Shown piece by piece: positions 58,725-64,000 of a DNA stretch of 64,000 bases; positions within the stretch are counted from its first letter, which is position 1, and each line of letters begins with the position of its first letter. The position numbers were made by a program, and so were the translations under genes. Location: positions 91,726,914 through 91,790,913 of the forward strand of contig CM048839.1 in the NCBI GenBank assembly GCA_026545765.1, read 5' to 3'. The notes below the pieces were generated by a model. That model searched no databases and was not told where the DNA came from. It saw only the letters and a list, made by a program, of their open reading frames with translations. The stretch comes from Plantago major. Taxonomy: Eukaryota; Streptophyta; Magnoliopsida; Lamiales; Plantaginaceae.

Positions 58725-60366
58725 TGTTGGTCCAGATAACGGCAAAGTAAAAGACTAGAGGGGGGGGGGGGGTGAATAGTCTTTTAAAACTTTTGTCAAT
58801 AAACACAGTTTCTCAGATATCTGATACTTAATTTCAGAGAGCGGAAGACTTTTATGTGATAAGTGCACGTGCTCAGCATGATGTGTGTAAGTACTTTGCA
58901 AGATAAGTAAAGCAAGTAATAAACTGCAGAAAGTAAATAACACAAGTCTTTTTATAGTGGCATCTGAAGGTGGCGTAATCCTTCAACTAATCCACTTCGG
59001 CCTTTATCAGACCTAGAATTCACTGAGATAGATAAATGAGTTAACCTTACATATATCTTCTCTTGATTCCTAAATACACTAGGTTCGCAACCAAGTGTTC
59101 CCCCTGAGTTATTCCCCGGCTTTCACAGCCAAGTACTTCTTATACTCAGAAACCTTTTTGAGCTATTCCTTAGCTTCCCAAGCTAAGTACTTCCTGTGCT
59201 CAGCAACCTTGGAGTTATTCCTTAGTTTTCCAAACTAAGTACTTCCTATACTCCACGCCGAATATGGTGTTGGTTTTAGGTTTGTTTGTCAGGTTAGCTT
59301 CTTAAATAACTTATTCAGTTATTCAAATAGCTCTATGAATCAAGTATACTTAATACACTTTTCAATGTATGGTATCTTGTTCTCTACTGACCCAAGTCTA
59401 TTGTAAGTGTTCCAGAGAATGAATCTCAGATATGAAATCTTAGTTCAACTCCTTCACAGATAACAATGCTTGTTAAAGATCAGGACACCTAGAACTTTTG
59501 TGCTACTTAGAATCAAGAGCTTTGGTCGCAACAGAAAGCTTGAAGGTAAGTAGTTTGCTTGAGAGAGCTTGTGTGTGAGCATTCAATGTAAGTTCCGTGT
59601 TATGTGTGTGTGTTCTCAAGCAGTCTAAGTGTTGATATTTATAGATGAATTTGAGTGCCGTTTGAATAGTATCCGTTAGGCTTAAATCAAATTCAAACTA
59701 TTGATATCTGAATATAGTACTATAGCAGGTTTGTCTTCTTGCGAAGCTCTTGTTTTTGTTCGGACATTTTTTGTCTAGCATTTAATGCACTGTACTATAT
59801 TTTGTCCTGTAGTGCCAACGGAACTATGCATGGTATCAGAGATCTTTATACAATCAGAGTTTTCTGAAACTTTGCATGTTCTTTTCCATCGATTATCACA
59901 ACTCCAGATACCATTTGTTGAAACAACTTTGTTATAAAATATTTCTTTTTTCAGAAACATAGTTTATATCCAAGGTATCTGAGTGTAGATATCTGTGGGC
60001 ACTTTTCTCGTCTCAGAAACCTTTTATTCTCATATATCTTTTGCAACACTTGTGTTTCGAAACACTTGTTTCTTCAAGATATCTGGACATAGGTATCCGA
60101 AAAACCTTTGTCTTCAGCAATCTTGTACAGTCTTCAAATCTTCAAATCCGTTGAACTTTTCCTGCTGGAAGTCTTCTTCTTGGTCTTCTTTAGAAAATAA
60201 AAATTACATTTCGAGACCTAACATCCTATACAAGATTTGCTAGACTATCATACTTAGTGAGTTTCCTCTTTTACAGTGTTCAAGTGAACCAAGAGTACTA
60301 ACCACCTTTCTGAGCTAAGATAAGTCATTAGGTTGCTGATCAAAATCTAAACAGATATTCCTAACA
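58725..60366 (-). repeat. 3' LTR of the Sirevirus-like element (1.64 kb)
   Basis: It begins TGTTGGTCCAGATAACGG and ends GATATTCCTAACA (TG...CA; TGTTRG inverted ends). A poly-G run at 58760-58772 and the 30-bp block at 58970-58999 are shared in reverse with LTR-like segment B. Five bases before it are GGTAA, a candidate target duplication whose partner is outside the window. Confidence 0.85.
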
Positions 60367-60381
60367 AATTTCCCCCATTTT
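60367..60381 (-). other. polypurine tract of the Sirevirus-like element
   Basis: Minus-strand AAAATGGGGGAAATT ends exactly at the LTR start TGTTAGG. This is the plus-strand DNA priming site of the element. Confidence 0.85.
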
Positions 60382-60805
60382 GATCAGTCAACGATGACTA
60401 TCTGACCTACTACAAATCTGGATGAGGAAATAATCCATCACTTAATCATTTCTTATGATCTTTCAATTCATATAATTAAGTGCAGAAAGTAAACATCAAC
60501 CAAATCACAAGGTGTGATCTTTGCTGACAAGTTATCTTTTATAGAAAGTGATATCTGAGAGTAAGTTTATCAGATATGTTACAAAGAAAGTTCAGATAAC
60601 TTTAGTACATAATGCAATTTAGCTCAGTCAGCAAGATACAAAAATACATAGTAAATTAGGACAACAGGAGTAACCAAGCTCCAAGTAGACATCCTAATAA
60701 ACTAGTCTTCAAGTCTTCAAAACAGCTCCATGGATCAATTTGCAAATTTCCTATCACCAAACCTTTTGATATCATCAGAGTAGTCATAGAGAAGAGTTCT
60801 GACAA

Positions 60806-61102
60806 TCATCTTTGTGTCTCTGGCAAATCCACAGACTTCCTTGTAGATAGAAAACCCTTGATTTGTGCCTTTTCAAGCATGTCAAGGATTAACTTCCTGT
60901 CGGCTTGACTTTCAATAGCAGCCGTGAGGTATTCCTCAATCATGGCACCATCCCAAATCAATCTGTGATTTGAAGTCCAATGATCGGGATTAAAATTCCC
61001 TACCAATCGATTGTTAATAACTACCAACTCTGGTGTTTGCTTTTCAGCAGTACCAGTAGTAGTAATTTGGGATTTCTGGGTAGTTGATCGTTTGGGGGCC
61101 AT
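60806..61102 (-). CDS. extra ORF between pol and 3' LTR, function unknown
   Basis: A 98-aa frame opens MAPKRSTTQKSQITTTGTAE and continues VVINNRLVGNFNPDHWTSNH and AAIESQADRKLILDMLEKAQ. It stops at 60806, about 440 bp before the LTR. It is basic and Thr-rich at the N-terminus, then looks globular with possible helices. No signal peptide or membrane segment is visible. Sireviruses often carry an additional, sometimes envelope-like, ORF in this place, but nothing in this sequence identifies it as an envelope. It may be an N-terminal remnant of a longer frame. An (AT)n run lies about 180 bp upstream of its ATG. Confidence 0.45.
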   Translation of the reverse strand: MAPKRSTTQKSQITTTGTAEKQTPELVVINNRLVGNFNPDHWTSNHRLIWDGAMIEEYLTAAIESQADRKLILDMLEKAQIKGFLSTRKSVDLPETQR

Positions 61103-61279
61103 CTCTTTATATATCGTAAGTTTTTCGAAGTTTGAAAGAGATTAAGGTGTAAGATTAGTGATTCTTTGCAGAAAAACTAATTTGGGAGCAGAGATTTGCA
61201 GAGAAAATATAATGGTTTTTGCTATTCTTGTGCAAGTCGGAATGTTGGATTAGACGAAAGTGATTTCTTTTGCCAAAAT

Positions 61280-61281
<2 letters not shown>

Positions 61282-61352
<71 letters not shown>
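61282..61352. repeat. (TA)n microsatellite, ~70 bp
   Basis: About 35 uninterrupted TA units. Frames that read it as IYIYIY are artefacts. Confidence 0.97.
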
Positions 61353-61951
61353 CAATGAAATTTAGACAAACATATACATACAAATTGGTTTTGTATATAT
61401 GTATCTGTGAATTGCAGACAGGCGTGGGTAAAAGCTTGTTCGGCATTAAATGCATAGTGGGCCATGCTGGGATTTCAACAGTCCACTATTTACCGAGAAT
61501 TAATCTCCGCTGTAAAGATCAATCGCCCATTTCATCAAGGGTCACCATTGCTTCTTCAGCAATGATCACAATCAACAAATGTAATTGTGCCCATTTAATG
61601 AATGTTGGCTGTTAGCTATCTGAGTCACGTTTCTGTGTGAATGAGAACACTGTTTGTATCTGAGTTTATCTTATACTTGTTGTCTTTTCACAGTTTTACA
61701 CAAAGATAGAAATAATACAAATTTCAAGAGAGTAGTTGACTGCAGACAGTTGTACTATTCTCTTTTGTGTTCCCCCTCACTGAGTGACCTAGATATCTGA
61801 GTACCCGTCTCAGAGATCTTCAAATAGTCATTTTACCCTTTAGCCTTTGGTTTCTGGATACCCGTTCCAGATACCTCTTCTCTTGTCTGGATACCCGTTC
61901 CAGATTCCTTTTCTCTCTCCTTTGATATCTTCTTCAGATATCTGAACTTTT

Positions 61952-63973
61952 TCAGTTCTTTGGTAGCTCCATTAGTCCAAGACTGTGTCTTAAGGCTAAG
62001 AATCTACTTTTTTGTAGTGGCTTAGTGAAGTTATCTGCAAGTTGGTCTTCAGTGCCAATCTTGAGTATCTCTATATTGCCTTTTTCAACGTGGTCTCTAA
62101 TGAAGTGGTGTCTAACATCAATGTGCTTTGTTCTAGCATGAAACATAGGATTCTGAGTTATCGCAATAGCACTTGTGTTGTCACAGAAAATGGGAGTTTT
62201 CTCTTTATTGGGTCCATAATCTCTGAGTTGTTGTTGTATCCACAATATTTGTGAAGCGCAACATCCATGACAATATATTCACCCTACGTGGTAGATGTGG
62301 CAATTGAGTTACATTTCTTGAACGAGATATCAATCTAGCACCAAGAAATTGACAAGTCCTTGAGGTGCTTTTTCTATCAAGCAATGATCCAGCATAGTCG
62401 GCATCTGAATAGCCAACCAAACTCAATCCACTATCTTTTGGATACCACAATCCAACTTCTACAATACCCTTTACATACCTCAATATTTTCATGGCAATGT
62501 TGTAGTGTGATTGCATTGGATTTGTCTGAAATCTAGCACACACTCCAACTGCATATTGAATATCAGGTCTACTTGCAGTGAGGTACAGTAGAGACCCAAT
62601 CAATTTCCTATACTTGTGTTCTTCAATACCCTTGTCAGATTCAGTATAGGTCATCTTGGTTCCAATGCTCATTGGTATCTTAGCATTCTTATCAGAAGGC
62701 TTTAGATTAAACTTGTTGAGCATATCCTTTGCATACTTTGTTTGACTAATGAATATTCCATCATTGAGTTGCTTGACTTGTAGCCCTAGGAAGTAATTCA
62801 ATTCTCCCATCATGCTCATCTCAAATTTACATTTCATGAGTTCAGCAAAGTCTTCACAAAGTTGCTTGTCTTTAGATTCAAATATAATGTCATCAACGTA
62901 TACTTGAACTAAAAGTAGTTTCCCATCATGGTTCAATGTGAAGAGTGTTTTATCAACATCTCCTTTATTGAAACCACTTTCGAGTAGGTATCTGGCCAAT
63001 GTATCATACCATGCTCTTGGAGCTTGTTTCAGCCATACAGAGCTTTCTGAAGCTTATAGACCATTCTACTTTCTGAGGAAACTTCAAAACCTGGTGGTTG
63101 CTCAACATAGACTTCTTCAGCAAGTTCACCATTTAGGAATGCACTCTTGACATCCATCTGATAAACTGTAAAGTCATTATGAGCTGCAAAGGCTAGAAAA
63201 AGTCTTATTGTATCCAATCTTGCAACTGGTGCATAAGATAAATCAAAATCTAGTCCTTTAGTCTGGGTGAATCCCTTGGCAACCAACCTTGCTTTGTTTC
63301 TGGTTATTTCACCAGACTCATTCATTTTGTTTCTGAAAACCCACTTGGTTCCGATTACAGATATTCCGTCATCAAATGGAACCAGTTTCCAGACTTTGTT
63401 TCTCTCAAATTGATCCAACTTTTCTTGCATTGCAGAGATCCAATGTTGATCCTTTAATGCTTCTTCTATAGTCTTTGGTTCAATGTTTGAGATGAAACAT
63501 CCATAGAGACAATTTGCTTTTTCAGCAATTGCTCTTCTAGTTCTAACTCCTTGGTCTATGGGACCAATCACATCCTTTGCAGGATGATTTCTTATCCATT
63601 TCATAATGGGTTTTGAACTAGTAGGATCAATATCATTTTGATTTGAATGTGAATCAATATGATCTTGATGAGATACTTGTGCAGTATCTAAGATATCTGA
63701 CACATGGGAAATGCCATGGATATCTGACACTTTTTCAGTGTTAGAGATATATAGGACTTGTATTTCAGCAATCTCATTTTCAGATACCTCTCCATGATGA
63801 AGGTTCTCAGTAACCTGTTCCATTTCTGGAGTTCTCATAGGAAATTCTTCATCATGTCTTAGAGTCATCTGGTTGTTACTAAGCATAGGTTGCTTTTCAT
63901 CGTCAGACTCATCCTCTATTTGAATGATAGAATTATTTCCTTCTGAGGATCCTTTTTCAGAATCTTTAATCAT
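61952..63973 (-). pseudogene. copia pol: RT and RNase H, frameshifted
   Basis: 63973-63029 starts with an acidic Ser/Asn-rich linker and leads into [62 protein letters not shown], and KLQKALYG, where a one-base loss truncates it. 62999-62205 resumes with ARYLLESGFNKGDVDKTLFT and the catalytic YVDD box (VQVYVDDIIF), then SRPDIQYAVGVCARF and the RNase H start YSDADYAGSLLDRKSTSRT. A second frame change near 62310 precedes 62245-61952, the RNase H C-terminal part (CDNTSAIAITQNPMFHARTK, HIDVRHHFIRDHVEKGNIEI). It ends at a normal stop. The enzyme makes element cDNA in related intact copies; this copy cannot. Confidence 0.88.
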
Positions 63974-64000
63974 TAGTTCTTTGAACCTATCTGAGAGATC

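Larger units (their letters stand above)
58725..64000 (-). mobile_element. Sirevirus-like Ty1/copia element, 3' part, runs off the window
   Basis: A 1.64-kb LTR (58725-60366), a polypurine tract, a spacer with an extra reading frame, and pol (RNase H and RT, 61952-63973) lie in that order on the plus coordinates. This is the 3' half of a minus-strand copia element. The long LTR, and an additional frame between pol and LTR, are features of the Sirevirus (Maximus/SIRE) lineage. Integrase, gag and the 5' LTR would be beyond 64000. Frameshifts in RT and RNase H show this copy is defective. It sits in the minisatellite. Confidence 0.85.

Noticed and set aside
58198..58745. Long minus-strand frames of repeated PPQVGQVITCHCYYPN-type peptide
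   Set aside because: They are translations of the 74-bp minisatellite; frames shift wherever unit length changes, and no start context or homologue supports a protein.
61196..61615. Frames reading IYIYIY through 61282-61352
   Set aside because: This is a pure (TA)n microsatellite, open in several frames by composition only.

Overview
This is a plant nuclear segment, almost certainly from a eudicot. The genes are split by GT/AG introns, non-genic DNA is AT-rich, and there are abundant MITEs, copia and gypsy-type LTR elements and a CACTA transposon. Four host genes can be read with confidence: an alpha-tubulin (17351-20243, +), a plant-specific TIGR01589-family protein (24017-28612, -), an AP2/ERF transcription factor of the RAP2.11 type (43107-43970, -), and an importin-5/KETCH1-type karyopherin in 20 exons (46452-54206, -). 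The three recognisable ones match, from memory, neighbours on Arabidopsis chromosome 5 (TUA3/TUA5, RAP2.11, EMB2734/KETCH1), so the window looks like a conserved gene block swollen by transposons.

Layout. 1-6.6 kb: MITEs, a tandem duplication, a foldback, and a possible end of a gypsy element. 6.6-16.3 kb: two related ~1.2-kb LTR-like segments. Between them lies a complete minus-strand Ty1/copia element (7885-12705) with identical 158-bp LTRs but a broken polyprotein; an RNase H-like gene fragment with an 81-nt palindrome follows. 17.3-20.3 kb: alpha-tubulin. 20.6-22.7 kb: a pogo/Emigrant-like element, a 63-bp tandem repeat and a Stowaway-like MITE. 24-29.3 kb: the TIGR01589 gene, with a Tourist-like MITE in an intron. 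31.6-39.5 kb: a 7.9-kb CACTA element with TIRs, a 3-bp target duplication, degenerate TNP2 and TNPA-type genes and a partly duplicated N-terminal domain. 39.55-40.2 kb: a LINE ORF1-like fragment carrying a perfect 31-bp hairpin. 43-54.2 kb: the ERF gene and importin-5. 54.6-57.5 kb: a 2.0-kb solo-LTR-like block between two ~450-bp direct repeats. 57.85-58.72 kb: a ~74-bp minisatellite. 58.7-64.0 kb: the 3' part of a large minus-strand Sirevirus-like copia element that entered the minisatellite and runs off the window.

The host genes are housekeeping or regulatory (microtubules, nuclear import, transcription) and do not form a pathway; plant genes are not in operons. I see no clear novel multi-gene system. 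The most unusual signals are the two perfect inverted repeats inside coding-derived fragments (12951-13031 and 39569-39650), the intra-element duplication in the CACTA transposon, the repeat-flanked solo LTR upstream of importin-5, and the copia element whose identical LTRs contrast with its broken genes. Exon boundaries were set by hand from reading frame, GT/AG signals and family resemblance; no alignment or transcript evidence was available.
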